Counted from the stretch's first letter, positions 1 through 10,271 are shown. The stretch: 64,000 bases of DNA from Pseudomonas triclosanedens (GCF_026686735.1 NZ_CP113432.1:2232001-2296000), one strand, 5' to 3'. Program-made: numbers and translations. The notes: a model not told the origin generated them from the sequence alone.

Positions 1-442
1 GGGCGCGCTCGAAGGTGTTCGGGCAGCCGCCGACCATGATGCTCAGGGTCGCCGCCTTGGCGCCGACTTCACCGCCGGAAACCGGGGCGTCGAGGTACTG
101 CGCACCAGTGGCCTTGATTTTCTCGGCGAAGGTCTTGGTGGCGGTGGGGGAGATCGAGCTCATGTCGATCACGACCTTGTTCGGGCCTACGCCCTCGGCG
201 ATGCCGTCCTTGCGGAACAGTACGTCTTCTACCTGCGGGGTGTCCGGCACCATGACGATGATGAACTCGGCTTCCTGGGCCACTTCCTTGGGGTTGGCCA
301 GCGCGACGGCGCCGGCTTCCACCAAGGCTGCCGGAGCGGCGTCGTGGTGGGTGGAAACGAAGATCTGGTGACCTGCCTTCTGCAGGTTCTGAGCCATGGG
401 CAGGCCCATGATGCCGGTGCCGATGAATCCGATTTTGGCCAT
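1..442 (-). CDS. glxR: 2-hydroxy-3-oxopropionate (tartronate semialdehyde) reductase, partial
   Basis: The N-terminal ~147 residues are present; the rest lies beyond the window edge. The protein begins MAKIGFIGTGIMGLPMAQNL, the GxGxMGxxMAxNL dinucleotide-binding fingerprint of the beta-hydroxyacid dehydrogenase family. Further in, a DxSSISPxAT stretch and APVSGGEVGA are the substrate-binding segments of this family. The enzyme reduces tartronate semialdehyde to D-glycerate with NAD(P)H. It is the third step after the gcl and hyi genes just upstream on the same strand, which makes the assignment firm. The ATG at 440-442 is preceded by a GGAG ribosome site at about 450-454. Confidence 0.95.
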   Translation of the reverse strand, partial: MAKIGFIGTGIMGLPMAQNLQKAGHQIFVSTHHDAAPAALVEAGAVALANPKEVAQEAEFIIVMVPDTPQVEDVLFRKDGIAEGVGPNKVVIDMSSISPTATKTFAEKIKATGAQYLDAPVSGGEVGAKAATLSIMVGGCPNTFERA

Positions 443-561
443 GAGGAATTCTCCTGGTTGTTCTTGTTGGGCTTCCGGCTCCCCGCGTACCCGGGGAGTC
501 GATGAGCAGGCCGCAGGATGGATATCGCTTGGCTCCGCGCCATCCTGCGAAGTGAGCCGGG

Positions 562-1344
562 TCACACGACGTTGTGGCTCTTCAGCCAGCCGAGACCGGC
601 TTCGGTGGTGGTCTTGGGCTTGTATTCGCAGCCGACCCAGCCGCGGTAGCCGATGCGGTCCAGATGGTCGAACAGGAAGCGGTAGTTGATCTCGCCCGTG
701 CCCGGTTCGTGGCGGCCGGGGTTGTCGGCCAACTGCACGTGGTTGATCGAGGCAAGGTTCTTCTCAAGAGTCCGCGCCAGGTCACCTTCCATGATCTGCA
801 TGTGGTAGATGTCGTACTGCAGGAACAGGTTGGCGCTGCCGACCTTTTCGCGGATGTCCTGGGCCTGCTTCGTGGTCTGCAGGTAGAAGCCGGGAATGTC
901 GATGGTGTTGATCATTTCCATGACCAGCTTGATGCCCGCGGCTTCGAGCTTGTCCGCCGCGTACTCCAGATTGTTCAGGAAGGTGTTCTCGATAGTCGCG
1001 CAGTCGTAGCCCTGCGGGCGGATGCCGGCCAGGCAGTTGACCTGCTTGTTGCCCAGCACCTTGGCGTAGGCGATGGCCTTGTCGACGCCGGCGCGGAATT
1101 CCTCGACGCGGTCCGGGTGGCAGGCGATGCCGCGCTCACCCTTGGCCCAGTCGCCGGCGGGCAGGTTGAACAGCACCTGTTCGAGCTTGTTGGCGTCCAG
1201 GCGGGCCTTGATCACTTCGGCCTCGACGTCATAGGGGAAGAGATACTCGACACCGCTGAAGCCGGCGCGCGCGGCGGCTTCGAAACGGTCGAGGAAGTCC
1301 ACCTCGGTGAACAGCATGGACAGGTTGGCGCAGAAACGGGGCAT
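562..1344 (-). CDS. hyi: Hydroxypyruvate isomerase
   Basis: A 260-residue protein with the xylose-isomerase-like TIM-barrel signature, beginning MPRFCANLSMLFTEVDFLDR as is typical of Hyi/OtnI-type isomerases. Metal- and substrate-binding segments such as LVMEMINTIDIPGFYLQTT, YDIYHMQIMEGDL and NHVQLADNPGRHEPGTGEIN are all visible. It interconverts tartronate semialdehyde and hydroxypyruvate. It sits between gcl and glxR on the same strand, so it belongs to a glyoxylate-to-glycerate operon. Length is normal for the family. Confidence 0.95.
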   Translation of the reverse strand: MPRFCANLSMLFTEVDFLDRFEAAARAGFSGVEYLFPYDVEAEVIKARLDANKLEQVLFNLPAGDWAKGERGIACHPDRVEEFRAGVDKAIAYAKVLGNKQVNCLAGIRPQGYDCATIENTFLNNLEYAADKLEAAGIKLVMEMINTIDIPGFYLQTTKQAQDIREKVGSANLFLQYDIYHMQIMEGDLARTLEKNLASINHVQLADNPGRHEPGTGEINYRFLFDHLDRIGYRGWVGCEYKPKTTTEAGLGWLKSHNVV

Positions 1345-1413
1345 GTCGGGGCCTCCTAGTGGGCTTCTTGCTTGGTCCGCGAGGCCCCGCGCGAGGCGGG
1401 GCCGGCGAACGTC

Positions 1414-3189
<1,776 letters not shown>

Positions 3190-3518
3190 ATTTTGTTCCT
3201 CGGTTCTTATACTGATTGTGTACAAAAGTTGAGGCGATTCTATGCAAGCTCCGACGAGAAGGTCAAGACGGGTTGTATACGCTGGACTAGTCGGTCATTT
3301 TTCTTTAAATGCCTTTAATAACAATGGTTTGAGTTTGTTTCTGATCCGCAGGTCAAACTGTCGTTTGAAAAAATGTATACAAAAATAGGTGCTCATTGTC
3401 CTTTTATGTTGCTTTGGTCGGGACGTTCGGCTACTAGATTGCGTACAGATTATTGATGCGGGTGTGCGCAAGCGCTGCCCGTGACTTCCGGCTTATCAAC
3501 CTTGAAGAGGAACGCTCC
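3190..3518. promoter_or_regulatory. Divergent regulatory region between gcl and the glcG-like gene, with palindromic operators
   Basis: This gene-free, AT-rich stretch separates two divergent genes. It holds three near copies of the palindrome TTGTATACAA: TTGTGTACAA at 3216-3225, TTGTATACGC at 3273-3282 and ATGTATACAA at 3373-3382. GntR/FadR-type repressors often bind palindromes of this kind, but the regulator is not identified here. The first copy lies 27 bases upstream of the gcl start, where it could block transcription. Confidence 0.55.
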
Positions 3519-3950
3519 ATGAGCACTATCAGTCTGGAAACCGCGCTGGACATCACTCGCCAGGCCCTGGCCGTCAGCCGCGAGCTGTCGACGGCGCCGC
3601 TGACCATCGCCGTGCTGGATGCCGGTGGGCACCTGATCACCCTGCAGCGGGAAGATGGCGCGAGCATGCTTCGCCCGCAGATCGCCATCGGCAAGGCCTG
3701 GGGTGCGGTGGCGCTTGGCAAATCGTCGCGGGTTCTGGCGGTGGACGCTCAGCAGCGCCCGTCGTTCATCGCGGCGGTGAATACCCTGGCGCAAGGCAAC
3801 GTGGTACCCGCGCCGGGTGGGGTGTTGATCCGTAATTCGGCCAATGAGGTGATAGGCGCCATCGGCATCAGTGGCGATGCTTCGGATATCGATGAGCAGT
3901 GCGCGATTCGTGGCGTGCAGGCGCTGGGCCTGGTAGCTGACGCGGGCTGA
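3519..3950 (+). CDS. GlcG/HbpS family (DUF336) heme-degrading-domain protein
   Basis: A small soluble protein of 143 residues matching the GlcG/PduO-C/HbpS fold: ISLETALDITRQALAVS, then LTIAVLDAGGHLITLQREDGA, a central GKAWGAVALG and a late GGVLIRNSANEVIGAIGISG. Members lie beside glycolate and glyoxylate genes and some bind heme or cobalamin, but the exact function is not settled. The ATG at 3519 is preferred to in-frame starts upstream because of the GAAGAGG site at 3504-3510. It diverges from gcl and shares its operator region, so it is probably co-regulated. Confidence 0.85.
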   Translation: MSTISLETALDITRQALAVSRELSTAPLTIAVLDAGGHLITLQREDGASMLRPQIAIGKAWGAVALGKSSRVLAVDAQQRPSFIAAVNTLAQGNVVPAPGGVLIRNSANEVIGAIGISGDASDIDEQCAIRGVQALGLVADAG

Positions 3951-4059
3951 TCGGGGAGGGCGCGCACCAGCCTCGCGCCTTGCTTTTCCTACACATTGCC
4001 GGGGCAATTGCAGGATGGGTGGAGCGCGGCGACACCCATACTGTATGTAGTGGAAGACG

Positions 4060-4713
4060 TCAGATCGACAGCGGCCGCAGGCGCCCCTGGGGCTTGTGTT
4101 CGCTCCCATTGTCCGGCGCGGTGCCGCGAAGTACCAGACGGGTGATGGTTTCGGTGGCCGCTTCGAAGTCGGCGTCGCTGAGGCTGGTCTTGCCGGTGAC
4201 CATCGAGATCTGCCAATCGAAATCGGCGTAGGTCTGTGTCGCCGCCCAGATGGTGAACAGCAGGTGGTGCGGATCCACCGGTGCCAGCAGGCCGCGGTCG
4301 ATCCAGCTTTGCAGGCAGGCGATGTTGCGCTGGGCCTGGGTGTTCAGTTCGTCCAGGTACTCTTTCGGCAGGTGCGGCGCACCGTGCATCAGTTCGCTGG
4401 CGAATACCTTGGAGGCATGCGGCAGTTCCTGGGAGATTTTCACCTTGGAGCGGATGTAGGCCTTGAGCGCCTCGCCCGGCTCGTCGTCCTCGCGGAACGG
4501 AGCGGATGCCTGCAGCAGCGGCTCAACCACGCTTTCCAGCACGCAGCGGTAGAGGTTTTCCTTGGTCTGGAAGTAGTAGTAGACGTTGGGTTTCGGCAGG
4601 CCGGCGCGAGCGGCGATGTCGCTGGTCTTGGTCGCCGCGAAACCCTTTTCGGCGAACTCCTCGCTGGCTGCGCGCAGGATCTGGCGCCGGTTACGCTCGC
4701 GAATGCTGGTCAT
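4060..4713 (-). CDS. TetR-family transcriptional regulator, RutR-like
   Basis: A 217-residue TetR repressor. The N-terminal helix-turn-helix is TKTSDIAARAGLPKPNVYYYF (about residues 31-51), and the C-terminal ligand domain resembles the RutR (TetR_C_6) group, with conserved FASELMHGAPHLP and WAATQTYADFDWQI. RutR relatives sense pyrimidines or purines, which would fit a neighbourhood of purine-derived glyoxylate use and MoCo synthesis. The ligand is inference. The start at 4713 (MTSIRERNRRQIL) replaces a longer in-frame extension that lacks TetR homology. It diverges from moaA; a TGTGTACA palindrome at 4835-4842 lies between them. Confidence 0.9.
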   Translation of the reverse strand: MTSIRERNRRQILRAASEEFAEKGFAATKTSDIAARAGLPKPNVYYYFQTKENLYRCVLESVVEPLLQASAPFREDDEPGEALKAYIRSKVKISQELPHASKVFASELMHGAPHLPKEYLDELNTQAQRNIACLQSWIDRGLLAPVDPHHLLFTIWAATQTYADFDWQISMVTGKTSLSDADFEAATETITRLVLRGTAPDNGSEHKPQGRLRPLSI

Positions 4714-4912
4714 GGTTGCTGGTCTTCTTGTGCTGCTGTTGTTGCCCAACGTAGCCGAGCATGGTAGCACCGGCCTCGCAAAGCCCTCAAGGCAGTGGCC
4801 TGCATGCAATTTCCTGACTTTCGGGTCTAAATACTGTGTACATCGCCGTGCAACTGCGGTATTCCTAGCGAACTTGAATCCGGCACCCGCCAGAACCGGA
4901 CATTGACTGCCC

Positions 4913-5908
4913 ATGCCTGATACCCAACTGGTCGACCCCTTCGGTCGGCGTATCACTTACCTGCGCCTGTCGGTCACCGATCGCTGCGACTTCCGCTGCA
5001 CCTACTGCATGAGTGAAGACATGCAGTTCCTGCCGCGCGACCAGGTGTTGAGTCTGGAGGAGCTGGAGTCCGTCGCCGATGCCTTTATCGGCCTGGGGGT
5101 GCGGCGTATCCGCATCACCGGTGGCGAGCCGCTGGTGCGCAAGGGCTTGACCGGCCTGTTGGCAAGACTCGGCGCCCGCCCGGAACTGGAAGACCTGTCG
5201 ATCACCACCAACGGTTCGCAACTTCGCGAGCGCGCCGCCGAGCTGCGGGCGGCGGGGGTGGATCGCCTGAATATCAGCCTCGACTCATTGCGCCATGAGC
5301 GTTTCGCCGCCTTCACCCGCGCCGACCGGCTGGAGCAGGTGCTCGATGGCATCGATGCCGCTCGCGAGGCGGGTTTTTCGCGCATCAAGCTCAATACAGT
5401 GGTGCAGAAGGGGCGTAACGACGATGAAGTCTGCGAGTTGGTGGCGTTCGCCCTCGGCAAGGGGCTGGATATCAGCTTCATCGAGGAGATGCCGCTGGGC
5501 AGTATCAGCAGCCACGAGCGCAAGCTGACCCTGTGCAGCAGCGACGAGGTGCGGGCGCAGCTCGCCGAGCATTGGCGGTTGCTGCCGACCCCCGAGCGCA
5601 GCGGCGGGCCGTCGCGCTACTACCGCATCGACGGCTATGAGAGCCGGATCGGTTTCATTTCCCCGCACAGCCACAACTTCTGTGGCGACTGCAATCGTGT
5701 CCGGGTGACCGCCGAGGGCAAGCTGGTGCTCTGCCTTGGCCACGAAGGCGCGCTGGATCTGCGCCAACTGGTACGCGAGCATCCGGGCGATGCCGCACGC
5801 CTGCGGGCCGCGCTGACTGAGGCGTTGCAGTTGAAGCCCCAGCGTCACCACTTCGAGGCCGATCAGCAGGTGCAGGTGCTGCGGTTCATGAGCATGACTG
5901 GCGGCTGA
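4913..5908 (+). CDS. moaA: GTP 3',8-cyclase MoaA (molybdenum cofactor biosynthesis)
   Basis: A radical-SAM enzyme of 331 residues that catalyses the first step of molybdopterin synthesis from GTP. The SAM-binding 4Fe-4S motif DRCDFRCTYC (Cys25, Cys29, Cys32) is intact. The second, substrate-binding cluster FCGDCNR plus a Cys fourteen residues later (CX2CX13C) is also intact. The essential C-terminal Gly-Gly is present (MTGG). The genus usually has more than one moaA, so this is probably an accessory paralogue near purine-degradation genes, where xanthine dehydrogenase needs the cofactor. Confidence 0.95.
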   Translation: MPDTQLVDPFGRRITYLRLSVTDRCDFRCTYCMSEDMQFLPRDQVLSLEELESVADAFIGLGVRRIRITGGEPLVRKGLTGLLARLGARPELEDLSITTNGSQLRERAAELRAAGVDRLNISLDSLRHERFAAFTRADRLEQVLDGIDAAREAGFSRIKLNTVVQKGRNDDEVCELVAFALGKGLDISFIEEMPLGSISSHERKLTLCSSDEVRAQLAEHWRLLPTPERSGGPSRYYRIDGYESRIGFISPHSHNFCGDCNRVRVTAEGKLVLCLGHEGALDLRQLVREHPGDAARLRAALTEALQLKPQRHHFEADQQVQVLRFMSMTGG

Positions 5909-5967
5909 GTCCGCCACGGTGGCCGCCCGGTCGCCAAGAACAACAACAACGTCACCAGGAGGGTACT

Positions 5968-6786
5968 TTGAAGCTCAAGGCATTCTGCTGCGCGCTCGCC
6001 AGCATTCTTTCCACCGGCGCCCTGGCGCAGACTTATGTGGTCGGTGTCGAGAATCTTCCTTTCGCGCCGCACTACAGCGTCGATGCGCAGGGCAATTACC
6101 AGGGGTTTGCCCGCGACGTGCTGGACCTGTTCGCCGCTAGCAGCGGCATAACCCTGGAGTACCGCCCGCTGTCGGTGGACGCGCTGCTGCCGGCGCTGCT
6201 TTCCGGCCAGGTCGATCTCAAGTACCCGGATGACCCGGGCTGGTCGCCGGAGCGGAAGGCCGGCAAGTCCCTGCGCTACAGCCAGCCGGTGACCCAATAC
6301 GTGGACGGTGTGCTGGTGGCGCCGGATCGTCTGGGGCAGGGTACTGGTTCCCTGAAGCGGCTGGCGCTGGTGGAGGGCTGGACTCCGCGGGGTTACGAGC
6401 GGCTGCTGCAGGGCGGGCAGGTCAGTGTCGCGCCCAGTTCGGATCTGCGGCAGATGATTCACACGGCGCTGAAGAAGCAGGCCGACGGCGCCTACTTTAA
6501 CGTGGTGGTGGCTACCTATTACCTCGACAACATCCGTGCTCGCCCCGGCGCGCTGGTATTCGACCCGTCGCTGCCGCACACGCGGGGCGCGTTCCACCTC
6601 TCCACAATCAAGCATGGCGAGCTGATCGAGCGCTTCGACCGCTTCCTCGCCGAGAATGCCAGGGAGGTTGCCGCGCTCAAGGCGAAGTATGGCGTCGAGG
6701 AGAACCTGGATTCCGAACATCTTGGCGTCGAGCAGTGGAAGGTGGACTTCCTCGAGCGGCAGAAAGCGAAACAGAAGTCGCCGTAA
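5968..6786 (+). CDS. Periplasmic substrate-binding protein (SBP_bac_3 type)
   Basis: A 272-residue protein with a clear Sec signal peptide (MKLKAFCCALASILSTGALA, cleavage near AQT) followed by a type II periplasmic-binding fold: VGVENLPFAPHYS...GFARDVLDLFAASSGITLEYRP, then KYPDDPGWSPERK, as in extracellular solute-binding proteins of family 3. The ligand is unknown. It uses a TTG start at 5968 with a strong AGGAGGG site at 5957-5963. No permease or ATPase follows, so it is an orphan binding protein or a sensor component. Confidence 0.8.
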   Translation: MKLKAFCCALASILSTGALAQTYVVGVENLPFAPHYSVDAQGNYQGFARDVLDLFAASSGITLEYRPLSVDALLPALLSGQVDLKYPDDPGWSPERKAGKSLRYSQPVTQYVDGVLVAPDRLGQGTGSLKRLALVEGWTPRGYERLLQGGQVSVAPSSDLRQMIHTALKKQADGAYFNVVVATYYLDNIRARPGALVFDPSLPHTRGAFHLSTIKHGELIERFDRFLAENAREVAALKAKYGVEENLDSEHLGVEQWKVDFLERQKAKQKSP

Positions 6787-6845
6787 GGCATCATCTTCCC
6801 TAGAATCGCCGCTGACGTTCGCGCGCCAGCCGTAGGGAGGATGAA

Positions 6846-7181
6846 GTGCGCCGCGCTTTGTTCATCTGCAGTCGCAACCGCTTGCGCAGCCCCACTGCCG
6901 AAACCGTCTTCGCCGACTGGCCGGAGGTCGAGACTGACTCCGCCGGGCTGGCGCCCGATGCTGAAGTGCCGCTGAGCACCGAACAACTGGAGTGGGCCGA
7001 TCTGGTCTTCGTCATGGAGCGACGGCAACGGCAGTTACTGATGCGCCGCTTCCCGGCGACGATGCGTGGCAAGCGCCTGGTGTGCCTGGATATCCCCGAC
7101 GACTACGAGTACCTCCAGCCTGAGCTGGTGTGTCTGCTCGAGCGCAAGGTCGGACCCTTCCTGCGGCTGGAACTGCCATGA
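6846..7181 (+). CDS. Low-molecular-weight protein tyrosine phosphatase-like protein
   Basis: A 111-residue protein with a phosphatase P-loop near the N-terminus: FICSRNRLRSPTAE, i.e. C8-X5-R14-S, matching the low-molecular-weight PTP loop, although the usual GN is RN. A candidate general-acid segment DIPDDYEYLQPEL follows near residue 85. It is shorter than classical LMW-PTPs (about 150 aa) and belongs to the compact group often annotated as hypothetical phosphatases. It uses a GTG start at 6846 after GGAGGA. Its stop overlaps the next start (ATGA), so the two are probably translated together. Confidence 0.8.
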   Translation: MRRALFICSRNRLRSPTAETVFADWPEVETDSAGLAPDAEVPLSTEQLEWADLVFVMERRQRQLLMRRFPATMRGKRLVCLDIPDDYEYLQPELVCLLERKVGPFLRLELP

Positions 7182-7663
7182 GCGAGATTCGCATCGTCCT
7201 GCGCGATGGAGTGATGGTTTGCGCCGGCTTCCGCATCCAGGCGCAGCCCGAGCCGTCCCTGGAAATCGACGGCGACCTGCTCTGGGCGCTGGAGCAGCCG
7301 CTCTGGTGTGAGCTTGCCGTGTCCGTGGAGAAACGTGACGGGGCCATCTGGATCGCTCCGCTGCCGCTGGCGCGACAGGGCGGCTTCGACCCGCAGCGGG
7401 TGATCGGCTGGCGAGCGGAGCCAGTGCGCATCGAGCAGCCCGATGGTATCGAGGATGCCGAGAATGCCATCCACTGGTGGCGTGGCGGCACGGTGGAGGA
7501 TGTGCGCGGACGCATCAGTCATCACCCCTGGGGACGCCTGCTGCGCCTCGAAGCGCCCGGCATCGGCCCGGAGCACATCCTCTTTCCTCGTAAGCTGGCC
7601 TGTATCTATCTCGGCCACCTCGACACCGACTGGCGCCAGTTGCGGTTCGAACCGCTGTCCTGA
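7178..7663 (+). CDS. Conserved hypothetical protein
   Basis: A soluble 161-residue protein that I do not recognise. It begins MSEIRIVLRDGVMVCAGFR, is rich in Trp and acidic residues, and has no signal peptide or membrane segment. The ATG at 7178 overlaps the stop of the phosphatase-like gene by the ATGA arrangement, which supports this start over an in-frame extension. Coupling to the phosphatase-like gene suggests a shared task. GC content and codon use match the core genome. Confidence 0.75.
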   Translation: MSEIRIVLRDGVMVCAGFRIQAQPEPSLEIDGDLLWALEQPLWCELAVSVEKRDGAIWIAPLPLARQGGFDPQRVIGWRAEPVRIEQPDGIEDAENAIHWWRGGTVEDVRGRISHHPWGRLLRLEAPGIGPEHILFPRKLACIYLGHLDTDWRQLRFEPLS

Positions 7664-7738
7664 CTCTCACGGAATTTTATTGAACCCGCGCGCGATGGGG
7701 GCGGCCTAACGCTGCATTGCTCCCGCAAGGTGCCCGGC

Positions 7739-8686
7739 ATGACCACGGATAAACCATCGACGCGCGGTGGCGCGCAAAAGGGCGAGCGTGCCAGGACGGC
7801 TTCGCGTAAGCAGGAACGGGACTCGAAGGTTTCTGGCGACACGGCGGCCGACCTGTCTGCGGAGGAGCGCCGCAAGGTCGAGAAGAGCCAGCCGCCTCGT
7901 CCCCTGGTACTGCACGAGGTCATCCGTCTGCAGGGCAATCACGAATTGGACCGTACCCTGGCGGCCCTATGGTGGTCGGCGCTGGCTGCTGGCCTGACCA
8001 TCGGCCTGTCGCTGATGGCGATGGGGCTGTTTCGCGCTCGCCTGCCGGATCACGACATGGCGGTGATCACCACCAGCCTCGGCTATCCGGTGGGATTCCT
8101 GGCGATCATCCTGGCTCGTCAGCAATTGTTCACCGAAAACACGCTGACAGCGGTGTTGCCGGTCATGAGCGAGCCGACCTTGGAGAAGTTCGGTCAACTG
8201 CTGCGGCTGTGGTCGGTAGTGCTGCTGGGTAATGTGGTCGGTGCGCTGCTGTTTGCCTATGGCATGCTGCACCTGCCGATCTTCGACGCGAAGGCCGGCC
8301 AGGCGTTTCTCGATATCGGTCGAGAGGTGATGGAGAACGACCACTGGCAAATGTTTTCCAAGGGCATTGTATCCGGCTGGATGATTGCCACGATGGTCTG
8401 GCTGGTGCCGGCGGCGGAACATGCCAAAGTCTGGATCATCTTCCTGGTCACCTACCTGATGGCGTTGGGCAGCTTCAGCCATATCGTGGTGGGAACCTGC
8501 GAAGTGGGCTATCTGATGTTTGCCGGCGAAGTGGGCCCTGCAGCGTTCGTCATTGACTTCGCGCTGCCGACGCTGGCGGGCAACATAGTCGGTGGAAGCC
8601 TGATCTTCGCCTTGATGAGCCATGCCCAGGTGCGTAGCGATACCTCTGCCCCGGAAAGATCTTCCAAGGGAGAAACGGCGCCCTGA
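7739..8686 (+). CDS. Formate/nitrite transporter (FNT) family membrane protein, YfdC-like
   Basis: About 315 residues. A hydrophilic, charged N-terminal tail of ~65 residues precedes six hydrophobic segments of the FNT channel fold (ALWWSALAAGLTIGLSLMAMG, GYPVGFLAIILARQQLFTENTLT, LLGNVVGALLFAYG, IVSGWMIATMVWLVPA, IIFLVTYLMALGSFSHIVVG, LPTLAGNIVGGSLIFALM). The long N-terminal tail is typical of the YfdC-like subgroup rather than FocA or NirC; the transported anion is unknown. The ATG at 7739 is preferred to a GTG at 7730 for its spacing from GCAAGG. The stop codon falls in the loop of the downstream terminator. Confidence 0.85.
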   Translation: MTTDKPSTRGGAQKGERARTASRKQERDSKVSGDTAADLSAEERRKVEKSQPPRPLVLHEVIRLQGNHELDRTLAALWWSALAAGLTIGLSLMAMGLFRARLPDHDMAVITTSLGYPVGFLAIILARQQLFTENTLTAVLPVMSEPTLEKFGQLLRLWSVVLLGNVVGALLFAYGMLHLPIFDAKAGQAFLDIGREVMENDHWQMFSKGIVSGWMIATMVWLVPAAEHAKVWIIFLVTYLMALGSFSHIVVGTCEVGYLMFAGEVGPAAFVIDFALPTLAGNIVGGSLIFALMSHAQVRSDTSAPERSSKGETAP

Positions 8687-8697
8687 GGCGCCGTTTT
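8674..8697. terminator. Bidirectional intrinsic terminator overlapping a stop codon
   Basis: A perfect 9-bp stem (AACGGCGCC / GGCGCCGTT) with a CTGA loop, followed by TTTT on the plus strand and by TTT on the minus strand. It separates two convergent genes. The TGA stop of the FNT gene occupies three of the four loop bases. Confidence 0.85.
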
Positions 8698-8724
8698 CCT
8701 TTTCCTGCGGTATGAAGCTGGGCG

Positions 8725-10008
8725 TCAGATGCCCAGTTTGTCACGCATGGTGTAGTACCAGGCGCCGATCGCGGAGAACGGAACCTGGAACAGGCGACCG
8801 CCCGGGAAGGGGTAGTGCGGCAGGGTGGCGAAAGCGTCGAAACGCTCGGCCTGGCCGCGCAGTGCCTCAGCCAGCACCTTGCCTGCCAGGTGGGTGTACG
8901 TGACGCCGTGACCGGAGCAGCCCTGGGAATAGTAGATATTGTCGCCGATGCGGCCAACCTGCGGCAGGCGCGAGAGGGTCAGCAGGAAGTTGCCGGTCCA
9001 GGCGAAGTCGATCTTCACGTTCTTGAGTTGCGGGAAGACCTTGAGCATTTTCGGACGGATGATCGCCTCGATGTTCGACGGGTCGCGCGCGCCGTAGACC
9101 ACGCCGCCGCCGAAGATCAGTCGGTTGTCGCTGGTCAGGCGGTAGTAGTCGAGCAGGTAGTTGCAGTCCTCGACGCAGTAGTCCTGCGGCAGCAGGGACT
9201 TGGCCAGCTCGGCGCTCAGCGGCTCGGTGGTGATCACCTGAGTGCCGCACGGCATGGACTTGGAAGCCAGTTCCGGCACCAGGCCGCCCAGGTAAGCGTT
9301 ACCGGCAACCACAATGAACTTGGCTTTCACGCGGCCTTGCGGCGTGTGCACTACCGGGTTGGCGCCACGGTCGATACGCACGGCAGGGGACTGCTCATGG
9401 ATCACGCCGCCGAGGGACTCCACGGCTGCGGCTTCGCCCAGGGCGAGGTTCAGCGGATGGATGTGGCCGCCGCTCATGTCGAGCATGCCACCTACGTAGC
9501 TATCGGTATCGACGACTTCGCGGATGCGCTTGGCGTCCATCAGTTCCAGTTGGGTATGGCCGAAGCGCTCCCAGAGTTTCTTCTGGGACTCCAGGTGGCC
9601 CATCTGCTTGGCGCTGAGGGCAGCGAATACGCCGCCATCCTTCAGGTCGCACTGGATGTTGTACTTGGCGATACGGTCGCGAATGATGCGGCCGCCTTCG
9701 AAGGCCATCTGGCCCAGCAGTTGAGCCTGCTTGGCGCCAACACTGCGCTCGATGACGTCGATGTCGCGGCTATAGCTGTTGACGATCTGGCCACCGTTAC
9801 GGCCCGACGCGCCGAAGCCGACCTTGGCGGCTTCCAGTACGGTGACCTTGAAACCGTTTTCCAGCAGGAACAGTGCGGTGGACAGGCCGGTGTAGCCAGC
9901 GCCGATCACGCAAACATCGGTTTCCACCTCGCCTTGCAGTTCTGGGCGGGCCGGCACCGGGTTGGCCGACGCTGCGTAATAGGAGGAGGGGTAGGGAGTG
10001 TGCGGCAT
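8725..10008 (-). CDS. FAD-dependent amine oxidoreductase, gamma-glutamylputrescine oxidase (PuuB/PauB)-like
   Basis: A 427-residue flavoenzyme of the DAO family. The N-terminal FAD motif VCVIGAGYTGLSTALFLLE is followed by GASGRNGGQIVNSYSRDID, typical of PuuB-type oxidases. C-terminal WTGNFLLTLSRLPQVGRIG and SQGCSGHGVTYTHLAGK form the remaining FAD-binding segment. Relatives oxidise gamma-glutamyl-polyamines, releasing H2O2. Pseudomonas carries several paralogues, so the precise amine cannot be read from the sequence. It stands alone on the minus strand, convergent to the FNT gene. Confidence 0.88.
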   Translation of the reverse strand: MPHTPYPSSYYAASANPVPARPELQGEVETDVCVIGAGYTGLSTALFLLENGFKVTVLEAAKVGFGASGRNGGQIVNSYSRDIDVIERSVGAKQAQLLGQMAFEGGRIIRDRIAKYNIQCDLKDGGVFAALSAKQMGHLESQKKLWERFGHTQLELMDAKRIREVVDTDSYVGGMLDMSGGHIHPLNLALGEAAAVESLGGVIHEQSPAVRIDRGANPVVHTPQGRVKAKFIVVAGNAYLGGLVPELASKSMPCGTQVITTEPLSAELAKSLLPQDYCVEDCNYLLDYYRLTSDNRLIFGGGVVYGARDPSNIEAIIRPKMLKVFPQLKNVKIDFAWTGNFLLTLSRLPQVGRIGDNIYYSQGCSGHGVTYTHLAGKVLAEALRGQAERFDAFATLPHYPFPGGRLFQVPFSAIGAWYYTMRDKLGI

Positions 10009-10152
10009 AATGCACCTGTGTTTGTTATTTTTTACGAGATAGGTGGATGCTACCCGAGTCGAAATCGGTCGGCTAGTGCCCGTGCAAAATATTTTACGGA
10101 TGGTCGAACATAAAAAATTTCACTTTTTCAGTGGCTTAGCTGAAAAAAGTAC

Positions 10153-10180
10153 TTGACGCTCGAAATTCATCGCGTAGAAT
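10153..10180 (+). promoter_or_regulatory. Sigma70-type promoter of tRNA-Val
   Basis: TTGACG at 10153-10158 and TAGAAT at 10175-10180 with a 16-bp spacer, ending 14 bases before the tRNA. Confidence 0.75.
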
Positions 10181-10194
10181 ACGCCCTCATCGAC

Positions 10195-10271
10195 AGGCAC
10201 ATAGCTCAGTTGGTTAGAGCACCACCTTGACATGGTGGGGGTCGTTGGTTCGAGTCCAATTGTGCCTACCA
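10195..10271 (+). tRNA. tRNA-Val (anticodon GAC)
   Basis: A 77-nt cloverleaf: acceptor AGGCACA pairs with TGTGCCT, D-loop AGCTCAGTTGGTTAGAGC, anticodon arm CCACC-TTGACAT-GGTGG with anticodon GAC at 10229-10231, T-arm GTTGG-TTCGAGT-CCAAT, and an encoded CCA end. Confidence 0.97.

Noticed and set aside
8815..10113. A 432-codon plus-strand frame opposite the amine oxidase
   Set aside because: No domain pattern; the FAD motifs are on the minus strand.
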